Source: Rallus limicola
Taxonomy: Eukaryota; Chordata; Aves; Gruiformes; Rallidae
Length of the DNA: 64,000 nucleotides
Direction: 5' to 3'
Assembly (NCBI GenBank): GCA_022605955.1
Contig: JAKCOZ010000018.1
Location: 2,736,001 to 2,800,000 of the forward strand
The translations under genes were made by a program, and so were the position numbers. The notes under the pieces were generated by a model. The model searched no databases and had not been told where the DNA came from. It saw only the letters and a list, made by a program, of their open reading frames with translations. Shown here in pieces: positions 1 through 14,400 of the stretch (its first letter is position 1; the number at the start of each line of letters is the position of its first letter).

Positions 1-3000
1 AGCAGCTAACCCCATTCAAAGCTGAGACTGCAAAAACACATTTTTCCTTCTAGACACAGTTTTAAGATGGACTGTTGCTTGACAAATGTCAGGAACCGAG
101 CTACAATTTTCATACCAATGAAAGCTGAAGAACCCAAACAGGTTGTTTTCTTGCACAGCTTTGTCAGTCTCACTCATAGTGACATAATGCAGCCTGCCAC
201 TGATATAAGGAAAAAGAATAGATGCCTTCATCTAGCAGTATGGGAGTACAACTCCTTTGTCTTTACTGTTTTGACTACCAACTTAGTGCCTTTGGAGACT
301 CCATCCCTACATGTTTCCCGCTGTGGGAGGAATTTCCAAATCTTTCTACCTTTCTGTTTGCCTCTGTGAGAAAAGCAGAATGCACTATATTTACAAATTT
401 TAACACTACAATAAATATGGGTTTGTTTTCATCACTGGCACTCTTTCAACTTCTATGGTTTACAACTGTAGAACAGCACTGTTACTTAGGCAGTAATATA
501 ATAAAATAATCCCCTCTAAAAAAGGAAACCAAATTCCCACAATTCACCTAAGCCCCCTCCACCCTAAAAATATGTAACTAGCATGGAAGCAGCAGTCAGT
601 TGTTTTAATATGATTCATAGTGATACAAGACATCGTGTTAGTAATGACGCAGACATGAGGTGTGCCTTGTGTTCTCACATGACATTAAAAATATATAGAA
701 GTGAAAGCTATCAATATGAGTATTTTTAATATTTTCCTATTTTATAAAGGATTTACAAAAAAGCAAGGCAACTTTTTCCAGTTCCAAATGATAGGACACA
801 TCTTAATTTTTTTGGACATCCCACTGAACATATGAAGATCACTCTTTTAAAAGTGAGACCACTCCATAGAGCAAGGAAGGCCAAGAGGAAAAAGCCCCTT
901 GAGGTGTCATAAAAAATATAAGAAAATTAATATATAACAATTTTAAAAAGCAATACTCTTATGTGTTTTAAACACTGACTTGGACAATAAAAGTATCGAA
1001 TATTTATTAATAAAAGGTGCTCTTCTACAAGATCAGACTGTAATAAAGGAGATTCTACAGCTTTTTCTCCTTCAAAAAACCCACAGAGAATGTACAACTG
1101 GAAAACTAGGCCTCAGCAGACTGCAAGATTACCCAGCAATTGCTTGTAAAAATATACAGAGAGCTAATTTTAGTTTGAAAGACTGAACCCTCAATCCAAA
1201 TGCTTTAAATAAATAGCTTCATTATGAACTTCTTGGTCTTATGCTACTTAGGCTCCAGGCAAACACTGTAAAGCAATAGGAGGAATATTCCCTTTGGCTA
1301 GATGAAGACTTAGGGTTAAGTTGGACCTTTGCTGCTAAATCTCAGGGAAATGTAACATTACATATAATGACCAGTCCTGCAGTTAGTGAGGCCCTATGAA
1401 AACTTCTGCTGATGCTAGTGTTTTTAGGATACAATCATCAAGCTCTCTGTTTCAATGATAAACTCAGATAGTAACTGGGCAGGGGGGAGGATAAAAAAAA
1501 ATATTTTAAGATCTTCAAGTGACAGATCATGTTGAATCCTAAAATCCTAACTCACTATTAATGCACTAGTGCAAAAGCAAAGCTTAAATGTGAGAGGAGT
1601 GTTTTCAATAGCTTAATAATGATTTTGAATGCCAGTGAAGGAAAAACCAGTTTAAGTGTTACTGGACAGATGGATAATAGCAAACCATATTCACATGAAA
1701 ATCACTTTCTCAGTATTTAGTAGCTCTGATCTTGCTGATTCGTAACTCCTGCTCTCAAAATCTACAAGAAAAGTAGGTGACAAGTAAAGCGAAGCATCCA
1801 GAACAGGCTACTCAGGGAAGATGAGGAAGCCCAGGAACCCAGCCTAGCTGCTGTGTAAACTTGGGTTCAATTTGGCTTCCACACATTTAAATAGAATCTA
1901 TAAACTAAAAAATGGAAACTAAAATCAAAATGAACTCAAAACAATATGTTTTATATCAGGATTTACTCATGCCTGCTTGCTCTCATACTGCTTCACCACA
2001 CCCAACTTGATGATGTCATAGGACCTCAGAGATTTTTTTAATGCCTTTCTCATAAAAAGACAAGTTCTATAAAATCTCACAGGCTGAATGGGATCTAAAG
2101 ATAAATGGCAAACACCTAAAGGAAAGCATTAACTCAGCCAAACATCACTTGCAGGTATTGGTAAAGTGCTTATAGACATGATATTGGATAGTTCTTAGCA
2201 AAATTTGCTGGTACTTTCAGGAGAAAAACAGTTGCATCCATTCTGCATGCTACAACAAAATGTAGTGAGCCAAATGTTACAGGAGTTCTGGTTTTGTTGT
2301 TTGTTTTTTTTTTTTAATTAGTGTAATTAGGCATACCTATTACCTATGCTGCCTTTTCCCCTCACAATGTTCTATCCTTGAACTGAAGAATTCAGTACAT
2401 TGTCCAGCACTTCCTGGATAGCACCATTTCTATCTCAACTTGTACAAAATGTTACTGCTTTTGCAGAAGGTTTCTGATGAAAGCACAGTATTCCTAAAGC
2501 ACAGGTTCCTGAGAGTAGATAGCACAATTACTGTATATAAAACCAGAAATCATATATAACACACTGCAAATCAGGGGTTAACAGCCTTTGCAATGCACTT
2601 GTTCCCTGAGAGATGGATAGGACAAGGAAGTAGAATTACTGGGTTAATTAGAGTCTTTCAGGAAGTAGATCTGCTGAAGTAGGAGCTCTGTCCAAAACAG
2701 AACAAAATAAAATCCCTCAGAGAAATAGGGGTTGTGAAGAGGTTAGTGGAAAGTCAGTGTATAAGCAAAGGCAAGCTTTCCCAAGCAGGCTTGGGGGAAC
2801 AACTTGCTGAAAGTTTGCATGTATTTGGTTTGATTTGTGCTCTGAAACAGGAGATATCCACATAATAGTAAGAAAGTCTTTTATACTGTGTTGAGAGAGG
2901 GCTATGCCAATCAAATAATTGCTTCTTTGTTTTACTGACCTAATGTTTTACCAACAGTAACTCTCCAACCCTTGACAATCTAGTTTAACAGTTATTAAGA

Positions 3001-6000
3001 ATGAAAGAGCACTTAGTTTTTCAGGGCTTTTTTCTATGTAGTGCTTCTACCAAGGAATAAGAGTCCCTTCTCTTGAGGAGTATTCTGAGAATAACTGCTT
3101 AAGAAAATTGAGTCTGGTATCAAAGAAAAGACTAATATTTTAATTGGCCTGTTTTTTAAAACTAACAGTAAATGCATTAATTTATTCTGTTCAGAACTCT
3201 GAGTAACTTTAATCTCAAAGCAAATTTCAAATATTGCCCACAAAAACTTTGAATAGTTCAACAAGTTATGTACTGCTTTATCTTTCAGTTAAAGACCAAG
3301 AATTGAATTTTTAAAGGTGTTCTGTGTTCACCAATTGTTATGGGTTGCTATGGTATGCTTAAGATATCTAAAATCACAATTTGGCAAATTACTTACAGCC
3401 TTAGTTTGGATAATGAACAATGTAGCCATAGCACAAAAGTAGCTTAATTTAGGCATATAAAAGGGCAGGATTTATTTGGCTAGGAGGATAAAAGAATAGC
3501 CTTTTTATTGAAATAATTGCTTTTGTACCTGTAATCAATGTTCCAATACAGATGCTAATTGACTCACTGTGGAGTTATAAAACTTTTGTAATTTCCGTGC
3601 TTTTGCATCTGCAAATAATTAAGGAAATAGGGGAGATTAGGTTGGCACCAGGAGAGCAAGTGCTTATTTGATTTAAATTTGTAGGTGGGGACACCCAAAG
3701 AAGCCAAACAAGGTTTCAGACAGATAGGTTCAATATGTTGCTGTATTTTTTCCTCTTTTTTTTTTAATTTTCTATTTATGCTAATTTCCCTAATAGAAAG
3801 TAATGGGATTTTCAAGTATCAAAATTGATTTTTAAATTCTGCTTCTAGGTCTGGATTCCAACATGAACTCATTACTGAGATTTCCAACATAATTGTTATA
3901 AACAGCACTGGATGGAAAAAAAAATAGCTCTATGGAATGGGTATTTTAGGCTGCTATCACTGGAATTCACTGTGACTAAATTCTTTTGGACCATCTTGAA
4001 ATTATAAACTACAGAATATAGTATTTATCTATTAAAATAAAGACTAGACATAACCCCTTTTAAGACCACAGTGTCATCTGTGACCACTTACAGTTTGTTA
4101 TAAACCTATTTATTCAGTTTACAGTGTGTATTTTGAGTGTATACATAACATAAGAAACTAGATCTCATGAGTGATAAAAGTTTGTTTCTGAGGACTAAAG
4201 GCATGTGATACTGGAAGTTCTCTATGAACTGTCTGAAAGGTTTTCTGAAGGATTACAAAAGCTTGGAGAGGGAAGCTAACAGAGAAAAGCATAAATGCAG
4301 TTTGGGTGTCAGCAAAGACCAAGTCTATATCACCTTTTATATTTCAAGATCTCTATCTATTTAGAAACTTTATTTCTCAACCTCTAGTTTGCATGTCTTT
4401 GACAACCTTCATTCAAATCATATGCAAATACTAAATGTGTTACTGTTAGGGGTAACATGAGATGATTTCTTATTCATTTAGTCATATTAGTCTAGAAGTT
4501 TTGAATTATATTGATATTTGCATTACCAGGAACTAGGAGTCAGCTAAGCATGCAGTTGGTTCAGATTTATGGAGAGCAATTAGAGGGGTTTGACTATTTT
4601 GCATATTGAAGATAGACTCCTTTAGGACCTCTATGGAGACTGCTGACTTTCTATTCTTCCCTTGGCCTCTTATGGCCATTGTTAGAGGCAGGATACTGGC
4701 ATAGAGGGATCACCAGTCTGAATCAGTGTAGCCTACTATTCATGTATTTTGTGTTTAAAGACCATATAAAGTACACTCAGTAGTAGCACGTCTCTGCTTC
4801 ACATCAAATATCCTCCATTTGCAAAAAGAAGACTGAAGTCATACAAGTATTCCTGCAGTAGCTAAGACTTTGAAGGAAGCTAAGTTAGTTGAAAACATGA
4901 AGTGAACCACTGTTGCCTCTTCAAGCACAGCACTTTTATGATGGCTTAGAAGTATCATCTGCTTATTATTTGACAAACTCACAAAAGCATGTATTAGTCC
5001 TAGCCAAGATAGTCTCATAAAAAGTATTCTCAGATCAGATGGAGATAATGTACACAGAGCTGCACAGCTGTACAAAGCTCCAAGCAATACTGCTTGCAGC
5101 ATAACCACAACCAGAGAAGAAGGGCTACACCCCTGAATGCGCCACTGCCTTTCCATAACCATTCATTGTGTTCTTTCAATTAACAATATATTTTAAAGTT
5201 GAAAACCACAAACATATATGCTTGGAACATTCAATTTGGGAAATTGGGAAAGTGCCTTCCCTTTTTCTCTATGTTCTTCCTTAATAAGGCCTCAGCGTTT
5301 CACCAAAGAATTCAAGGAATTCAATTAACCAAGATACCACCCTGCTAATTAAAACTAAATACTTGTTCTGAAAGAATTCCATAGTAAATCTCAAGCCTTA
5401 CACACAGGAACTCCTTTTAAAGCAATAATATTTTGTTTTCCAGGTGATGTCGTGGCCTTCCTTTTGCCTTTGCATTCTTTTCCCGATAAAATTAAATAAA
5501 TTTCTGGCACTTATATTCATTTGGGGCAAGAAAAGATGAGTTAATGGCTGAAAATGAGGAAAAAGAATCAAAAGTAGTCCCCAAACACTTAACTCCCAAG
5601 AAATTTACATGGTTTATGTAATTTTCTATTTGTCTAGGCAGACAGATGAAAACTGCAGCTCAGATTTGTTTTCTGTGAGTTGTCATAAAGAGTTTGAACT
5701 GGAAGACTGCAGGACTGGCAGGTAGTCTAAAGAGTCTTTTGGCTGCCAATAGTGAAAATGCTGCTTCATTTGCCCTAAGTAACAAATAAGGGCACAAGAT
5801 CTACTTGTAAATATTTAGTGAATCCTGTCTCTTTACTAAAATCTAAGCCACGCCTCATTATTAACTTTAGGAAGAAAACCCTTACATGCAAAACCTCATT
5901 TCCTTGAATACATGAGAACCAAAAAGCTCAGAAGTCAAGCACAACCTGATCACCAGCAGCTGCTTTCCTCACAGCCTGCTCTCTCTTCCATCACAGGCAG

Positions 6001-8100
6001 ATATATTTGTAAGTAGTAAAATTCAAAGCAAGCCCTCATGATAAAGCAAATTTTTTTGCATTGAGTTTTGGAATGTACCTCTGCACATTATGGACAGTAG
6101 TGTCTTCTTATCTCCATAGTAGTTCTTCAAAAGCACTTTTACACCTAAAGGAAGGGAGTTCACCACCCTGAGCAGCTGTAACTCAGTTTTTAATTGAAAA
6201 AAACATACTTCATTGCAGCTGTGAACATGCATAGCCCACTCTACCTGTATTCAGTATTACGGCAGGTACATTACATCCCCAGTCTCTGAACACAGGAGAC
6301 TGGCAGAAAAGGTAGGTATGAGACATAAGCAAAACATTTTCTAGTCACTTCCATTATGCATGTACATTCCACTTTTCCTCATATCTCCACCCATATAACA
6401 TTAAGTCACTATTGTAATCCTTGATCTATATTTACATCAAACAAATGTATCCTACAGTATTGTTTTGACACATGTATCACTGCTTTTTTGGCTCAATACA
6501 CAAACTGAATATAAAGGATGATTATGGAGAAAAATCAATAAAACCAGCCATATTTGAATTCTTCAGCTCTGTGAAGAATGCCACAGACCTTCCAGTTCTC
6601 GAAGCTTCTCCAAGCTTGTTTAGTTTTAAAATTTTAGAGAAGAAAGAGTTTAGGAAATCACTAATCCTGGAGCTCAGAAAATGTATCTCATTTCAAAAAT
6701 ATTTCAAATTATCTCATTTAAGAGTTTCTGAAATTACATATAGCAGACTAACAGGTCTGCAACACCTTGTCCTAATTTGCAATGCAAAGTTTTACAGAAG
6801 CTTAAAGGAATTTAAAGGCAACTTCTTTTTTTTTTTAAATCCAGAGAATCATCCTTCCACAGTCTCAGAGACTGGCACTGGCAACAAATTAGGAAGCTGA
6901 GTAGTAAATTCATGTTATGTACACCATATATAAGGGCAATTTAAGACAGGGGAACACACTTGTACTTGCTACTCATCGTTAGAACAGGAATGGTTTGCAG
7001 CACTGCCCTTTTAAAGGCACTGACACGGTCCTTCCTATTTATCACTTGACATTGTGGTAACATGGTGTTTCTAAATATTACAGTTTGGTTTTTGCATCAA
7101 AATGAGAAATGTCCCCTGAAATGTACTAAACTTCATGCCTACCTAGTAGGTATATTAAGATCTAATCACATAGGTGAAATAATGACTCCTATTTCCATGC
7201 TAGCAATTTACACTGAAACAGGCAAACTAGACAGGAGAAATACATCTTAAGATTCTTTCTCTTGTATTATGAAATACAGGACTGACTCTTTCAGTCTTAC
7301 CCTTCCCACAGTGCTATAGGTGACATTACTGTGTAATATGAGGAACTGTGGAGGTGTTTGGGGGATTTTGCTTGTTTGGGGTTTTTCTTTTGGTTTTTTT
7401 TGTGGGTGGGTTTTTTTCAGTGTTTCAAACTCAGTCAGATTACCAACAGCAAGTTCTCAAAATGCCTGGCTTGTGTTGAGAGCATTGAGATTCCTATATA
7501 ACAAGGGTCCAATTATTTCTCATTTCTCAGCTTTGAGAGCTGCCTCTGCAGCCTTTGAAGCTGGTTGATACCATGACAAGGTTTTCAATCCAGATTCAAA
7601 CCAGGAGCTCTAAAAAGCAGAGATACACAGTTGCTGCGCTTCTGTTTGAGAATTTAACAGCAGTAGCTGCACCTGAAAAGCACTACTCAATTCCACTTAA
7701 ACCCTGTTAAAGATGACATTTTGCTCACACTTACTGCTCTCTAAAAGTAAGCAGTGAATAATTCAAATGTTTCATTAATTTTGTAAGACCAGCATAATGT
7801 TAAAAGAGTGTAACTCTGTAGCCTCGAGTGCATGATGCAGGGACAATACTGAAGGCATGGCTGAGCTTGAACTTCACCTCTTGGATGCTAGGGAGCTTTC
7901 AGTTCTCAAAGGACGGGTGTTTGTGAAAGGAGGGAGAAGGGCCTGGAGGAAGCTCCCCCCACCTGTCAGGAAATAGCTGCAATGAAGGTGCAGCTGTAGG
8001 AGGAACATGCAGCTTAGGGGTTATTCAGAACAATTTGCCCAGTGTTGTGCCACTCATCACAAATACCTTTTTCTTTTGCCCTCTCCAACTTGTTCTTTTT
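1..8100. other. Intergenic, AT-rich, no gene recognised
   Basis: Only short chance frames, many stops and no splice-linked coding blocks. I see homopolymer and low-complexity patches (for example T-rich near 2.3 kb and a G/T-rich run at 7.34-7.42 kb) but no mobile element I can name. No LCP2 exon, which synteny would place beyond this edge, is visible. Confidence 0.7.
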
Positions 8101-8269
8101 CCCCTCCAGCCAGGAACTGCCGCATTGAATAACCGAGCTATTGTTTGAAGCATTCGATGCAAAAAAGGTGTGTTTTAGAGGCGAGGTTTCAGGGCCACTG
8201 CAAGAGGCATGGTGAGACAGAGCTGCTCTGTACCTCAGTATACGCAGCTAAGCTCGGAGACTTAGAGCT

Positions 8270-8490
8270 GGCTTCGTTTCTGCTCCAAAACCGGCTTCGG
8301 GGATGCGAGAGTCCCTCGGGGGTCCCGGGGCTCGCTGACAGGAACTGCTCACCCACTGGGAGCGGGGGACGAGGGGACGGTCAGGAGGGGGCGCGCGCCA
8401 GCTGTTGGCGGAAACGCAGGCTGCGGGCAGAAGGCACCCTCGGCTCACGGCGGCTCTGCTGAGGAGCCGGACAGGCGCACGGCTGGCATT
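8270..8490. promoter_or_regulatory. Orphan CpG island in the intergenic region
   Basis: About 22 CpG dinucleotides in about 220 bp, with clearly elevated G+C, including GCGCGCGCC at 8391-8399. The surrounding tens of kb are AT-rich and CpG-poor. A few more CpGs extend left to about 8.12 kb. No protein-coding exon can be joined to it; the open frames across it on both strands look like high-GC artefacts. It could be a promoter for an unrecognised non-coding RNA, an enhancer-type orphan island, or a gene start whose exons I cannot see. Confidence 0.75.
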
Positions 8491-8499
8491 GCTGTGCCA

Positions 8500-11400
8500 C
8501 AGGGCATGAGGAGTTGCCTGCTCATTTTCCACGGAAGCCTGCAGCAACCACTATTGCCTGGAGTGGGCAGGAAGCAGGGCTCGAACCCATCCTTGGGGAC
8601 ACCAGTCACCATCCCCAGTTCTAGGCAGCATGGACAGTACCCCTGTCATGGCTAACAGCTCTTGGGTCTAACAGACACCAGAGTGCCTGGAAATCTATCC
8701 TAGGTGTTTGCTACTCTTGGTTTTATATATATATATATATATATATGAGAGGAGACACGATGTCATATTGTGAGTGTTGAGCACTTCTCAAGATTGCTCT
8801 CTGCAGAATAGAGCCTATTGCTTGACACTGTTTCAGGTGAGGTCTTACCGCTCTGCCTTCATTTCCATCTAAGCCAAGCATTAAGTCCATCTTCCACACC
8901 ACTTGTAGCCCCCAAAAGTTTGCTGCAATCCAGGTAGGGGACTGTAACTGCTGTTCCTGTTATGATAGCAATGGTGCCCTGTCAAAAAGAAGGCAGTTAG
9001 ACTGGTTTGGCATAACCTTTTTTCCTGACAATTCTGGTTAGCTATTACTTTCACTTCACATTTGAACAATACGTATTTGCTAGCATGTTCAAATGATTTT
9101 TATTGGAACTCAGTTTAGCTGTCTGATTTACAAAAGATTTTTCCTATCCCTCTTGGAGAAAAACAAATACGGAAAAAAGCACATGCTTTCCAGCCTTTGC
9201 AATGCTTCAGCCATTTTCTATCATAACCTAGAGTTAATTGTGTCAATTTATTAATTTAATGATTCGCCTTTGTACAACCAAAGTTGCTCTTTCTTCGGTC
9301 TAGCCAGAGTTTTTCATATGTGATCTTTGTATTTTCTACTGAGACAAAATTGCTACGTTTTTGGTAAGGAAGCATAACATAACCAAAGACCGCATTGGTA
9401 CTCTTTGAACAAGCAACCTCTCCTGAGGCGACACTTTTATCCTGAACATGGGGAAGAGTTTCTCACAGCAGCAAGTTCTGGTAAACCATAGCAATTCCCA
9501 CAGTCTTCAAAACTTAGTCTTACCCTGCCATTGTCATGCTGTCCATTTCACGAAGAAATTAGTTTTGTTACACTGCTGTTCTTTATCACAATCTCAGCAT
9601 TTGGTCTTTATGCAAAACAAAGTCAGCAGTTGGAATCCAGCTTGCTGGAAGAGCACTGCAGTAGAGATACTGACAGGGGAACAAAATGATTAAAAATGAA
9701 TACAGGGATTCAAACAGAAAAGTGATGTCTGCAAGGGAGGAGACTACTCCTGTACAGTAAGTGCTCACTAGGAAGAAATTTTAATTTAAAGCCAGCTATG
9801 GTTTTGCTGTTTATAATAGGTAACAAACAATGACTAAGTGTACAGTATCTATAAATGAGATATTTAAAATAATAATAGTGAAGAAACATTAATAAAAGAA
9901 TTGCTTCTCATTACATCACATGCTGAGCACAAATAAATGCATCCTTAAACAGGTTTTATTCGTTTAACTATTTCAGTTCCTAAGTGAGCAGCACTTGAAG
10001 TCATATCTAAAAATATAATAAAAATTATTTGTGTCACTGTAAGAGCAACTCATCTTAGATCTTCCACAAATTCACACATCTTTCAAATTTTAAGTGACTG
10101 GAGTGTGTAGGAGACTAGCAGGACTCATGAAAATAGTTATAGCTATCTGCACAAGAGATACAGGTTAGATCTAGAAAGAAACAAAAATCCCCACGCTCTT
10201 GGAATTCCAGTGTCTATGGATATACAAACCAATGATGATTGACTGGAATAATTAAGGTCCTATTTTCCTCAAAAATAACAAGTGTTTCATTTCCCAGCTA
10301 CATAAATAACAGAATTTTTGATTTTCTAATTACACTGCTGTCTAAAGTACATATGCTTGATATAGTGCCCTTGCCGCCCTGTATTGTTTACAAGGTCTTT
10401 CCTACCCACATCACCCTGCATCCTTTGCTTGCCATTCCAGTCCTCCACCTTATCACTTGAATTTTGGTCATTATATTTGCCCCCTGTTATTCCTAATTTA
10501 TTTAATTATCTGTGTTGTTTGGTTAGGTTGTTTTTTTTTAAACTATGGAGCTACTCTCTACTGAAAAGTTAATGACAGTCTATTGCAAGCTTACAAGTGT
10601 CTTGATTAAGAACCTATTGTTGAAACATTATTATTTCTAACACTTTATTGTCCTTACTCTGCTTCTCCCTGTAAATGATCCAAACTCATTACTGAGATAA
10701 AGTAAGTTTTTGAGCTCCCATGAATTATTCCCATGCTTGGCAGAAAGAAGAATAGCTTATTTTGTAGTAATCTGGCTAAAAGGTGGATCTCTTTAGGATA
10801 ACCCCCTGGATAAATTTCCCTCAAAGCCATAAGTAGAAATGACAGGGAGGATCTGGATGCCTTGGTTCTAGCTTACAGTTCCAGTTTTGCAATGCAGAAT
10901 TGTGCTCTGAGTATCTGGTTGGCCTCAAAGCGGAAGTGTAGCAATCTGCTTTTAAATCTTCAGAACGGAACACAGGGAATCTTCCTTTGTTCAGGAGACA
11001 TTGTTTTTTTGATTATGGACTGATAATATCAGTAGCATAATTATAAACATGGAATATAACCTGTTTTTTGGAAGGCTGGAGAATAGGGAGAAATGCAAGT
11101 TAAAATAAGAATCCAAGACACTTGGATTTAAAGCATAACAGTGCAAAGTACAAGGAGAAAGTCACCAACTTTCTTGTTATGCCTGATCTTCAGTGGCCTC
11201 ACCATCTGTTGTTTAGGTCTAAACAGTTCAAAGCCAGACTCTGCTTTTCCCGAAATACCAATTTATTTATCTTTTAAATGAATGTCTTCTTTCAGCATTC
11301 CCACACAGAATTTAAACATTTGCAGACAGACCTGTTTCTACCCTACCTACACTGATTTATATAGTAGAAAAAAACAAGTTGAGTAATACATTTGGAAAAA

Positions 11401-14400
11401 ACAAATTGACTTTAGCAGTTGGACATATACGTCATTTCTATGGTGCAGTAAAATTGTACTGACTGTAGCTTCAGGTTTATCCTTCTATGCCTTGCTGTAG
11501 CTGGTGGTGGAGGAAAGGAGTTCCAAAGACTGTCTGGGCTAAAAAATGGAGGGAAATTGTCAATCCTTTGGAAATGTGGACATGTGTTGGGCCAGTTCTG
11601 ATTTGCTTTGAAGAGGTCAGCACTACAAACACACAGGAAGTCCACTACAAAACCATGCATACTGAATAAGAGCAGAAAAATCAATCCTACAAGCAAAACC
11701 CCAATTAAAAAAAATAATGTGAAAAGACAAGTGCTTTATTATAAGACTTAACTTTAGGTTATAGAACTGTCGTCATGACCTCGTTTTAAGTAAGGCCATT
11801 GCCTTAGACAATGACCCTAGCAAACTTGTTTATAAACACAATTCATGACCAGTTTTCTCCTCTTTAGTCCTGATGTGGGGTAAAGCTTCCTTCTACCACT
11901 ATTGGATAAAAGGCTTTGGAGACAAAGATGGTGTGTCCTTTATATTGCTACATCTAGGTCAACTGTACCAGGAAAAAACCCAATGACAAAACCCACAAAA
12001 AACACCCCCACCCCAAACCCAACAAAAAAACCCCTTATGTTTTACCACAAAATAAAATTGTCTCTTGCTTTATAGCAAATCAAAGCACTTGTTGCATGGG
12101 CACTGCATGTCTTAGATAAGTGATGACTAAAGTGACTCCAGTGAAGACAGGCTTGAGATGCCTCATGCAATGCATTATTATTTTGGTTAAGGCCTAGATC
12201 ACCCTGGTCTGCCAGACCTACTAAATGGCTAATTTTCACAATAAATATAGGGTTTTAATTAGAATTTCTCCAAAGCCCTCCCCCAAACCTTCTCACATAA
12301 GGTTTACAAGGCTTACTAGCTGCCACCTCCTGCCTGCAGAGTAAAACCATAAGCTGCTTTCAGCTATGCAGGAAGCAAGTCCAGTCTGCAGAAAGGATGC
12401 AACTCTGTCATCTCCCCTAGTGACAGTCACTTTTAGAGCAAAATTAACACCTGATCACCACCAATCTCCAAATTCATTGGAGAAAGACCAACATCTCACT
12501 AGAGAACACAAACTCAGACTGCTGAGAGCCTGTCAAGTGCTCTCAAATTGGCATTCAAGGAATTGTAACATTCTTGTGACTCAGTTTCACCAGTACCAGA
12601 GGAGTCATATCAAGAAAAAACTGACTGCCAGTAAATCTTTAATTTAAATTTTATTATGAAACTCACTAGCTCTTACTGGAAAAGGTAACTGGAAGCATTA
12701 TCAATTATGTTTTAAAAAGCAGTCTGAGGATGCTATTTGTAGTATAAATTATTTCGGTTTAATTAACAACAATTAATTTCAGAAAAACATGAGAAATACA
12801 GAACCATCTACAACCTTCCCCTCTTTATATTGCTTCAGAGATGTCAGAGAGAATAATCTCGTAGATAATCTCCTAGTGTAGCATGCCTGAAGAGGTTTAT
12901 CCTCTCCTCACTACTGGAAAGTGGCACAACGAAATCACTGACGGAAGCGAGTTCTCCAAGAAGGGTATATAGAGAAACCTTCTGTATTGACACACTGGCA
13001 CCAGGCTGTACAAGCCTCATGCAGCTCTCCTGAAAAGAGTACCCCTGCAGATGATTTGGGCAAACTCAGATTTCTGCTTTATTCCCTCACCCAGCTCTGT
13101 TCTGTGCCTTCTCAACAGTCTGTGAACTTTAGGTTTGACTGGAACTTCACCTTGCATTGCCTCTAGGTAGTTTACGCAAATTAGCTTTCTCCTGTGCTGG
13201 CTGGTTTCTCTCAAACCAATGCTATCTCACTGGAGCTTGGTGTGCTGTAACATTACAATGCCCTAAGGCAGGATTAGGCCATTTGTTTACATATAAACAT
13301 GTGGCACACTCCACCTGTACAAGTAGGTTTTTTTGCATAGCTCACAGATAACAGGGCTGTAAATGTTAATGCTAAATATTATAAACATAGATCTATGATT
13401 TTTTTTCCCCAAGAATTATGTTTTGAACCTGATTCTAATCTCACTTTCACCAATTTTAAGTGGATGTAACAGAAACACGTGACTTACACATGCATGAAAT
13501 TAGGGTAAAAGTCTTCGGTTGGATTTTTCAATAGCACTGATATTAGTTTGGGGAGGGTTCACATAACAAAACCATTTTTAAAAAAGTCCCACTTCAGTAC
13601 TTTTTCAGTAAATATAAATTATTAAAATGATATATTTCCATAATATTACATTCAGTGTTTTATTATATACCCATAATTTATAATAAACATGACATTTTTC
13701 TGAAGTGCTATGAGAATATTCTGGGTTTTTGCTACTTTGTAGATCACTGTATTTTTCCTCAAAATGTCTCTACCTAAATGGCTATTAACAGATATTTTCC
13801 CCCATTGTTTTTCCTTCTACAGATTCAGAATTCATCACCACAAAAAGCTGCTATTGCTATGTGTTTTTTTCTCCACATTGTCTCGAACTGCTCAGGATTC
13901 TACAAGGTAATTTCAGTTCTGTCACATCACACTTGAAACAGAACATTGAAAAGATGTGATTGTGTTGTCTTATTCATAGCATTAACATTTCGTACCATTT
14001 TCATAATTTCTAAAATTACTGTAAAATTAAATAAATCACACACTAGAAGCTCTTTTTTTTCTAGGGTACTCAAAAGTCTTGGGGGAAAAATATGAACTAC
14101 TTTCTTGTAGAAAACATACATCTGATTTAACATAAAATTTGTTGATATAGTTCCTCCAAAAATAGTGGAACCTTGAATTTTAATGTTTTTGTGGGCTTCC
14201 TACAGCAAAAAAGCATATGCAGACAAATGGGAAAGGCAAGCTTATGAGACAGCTTTGCATTTGAATTCAACCTTAAATCCCACAGGAATCAAAATCGTTA
14301 CTGTACTGTTGAGTTTTTGGTCTTTCCTGAATGTCTCAAATTTTGTTTCCAGTTTAAGCTGCAAAAGCTAACAGCAGTATTAAAGTTGCAGTGGTGTGCA

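Noticed and set aside
1..1200. Possible LCP2 3' exon or UTR expected from mammalian gene order
   Set aside because: No SH2-domain coding sequence or convincing transcript end is visible; LCP2 probably lies left of the window.
6472..6900. Open frame of 142 codons on the plus strand in the intergenic region
   Set aside because: AT-rich, low-complexity composition (FFFFF, many K/S/L), no recognisable domain and no supporting splice or promoter context; a chance frame is the simpler reading.
8145..8547. Overlapping frames of about 100 codons on both strands across the CpG island
   Set aside because: Stop codons are rare in GC-rich DNA; both frames look like arginine/glycine/alanine-rich artefacts with no family resemblance.
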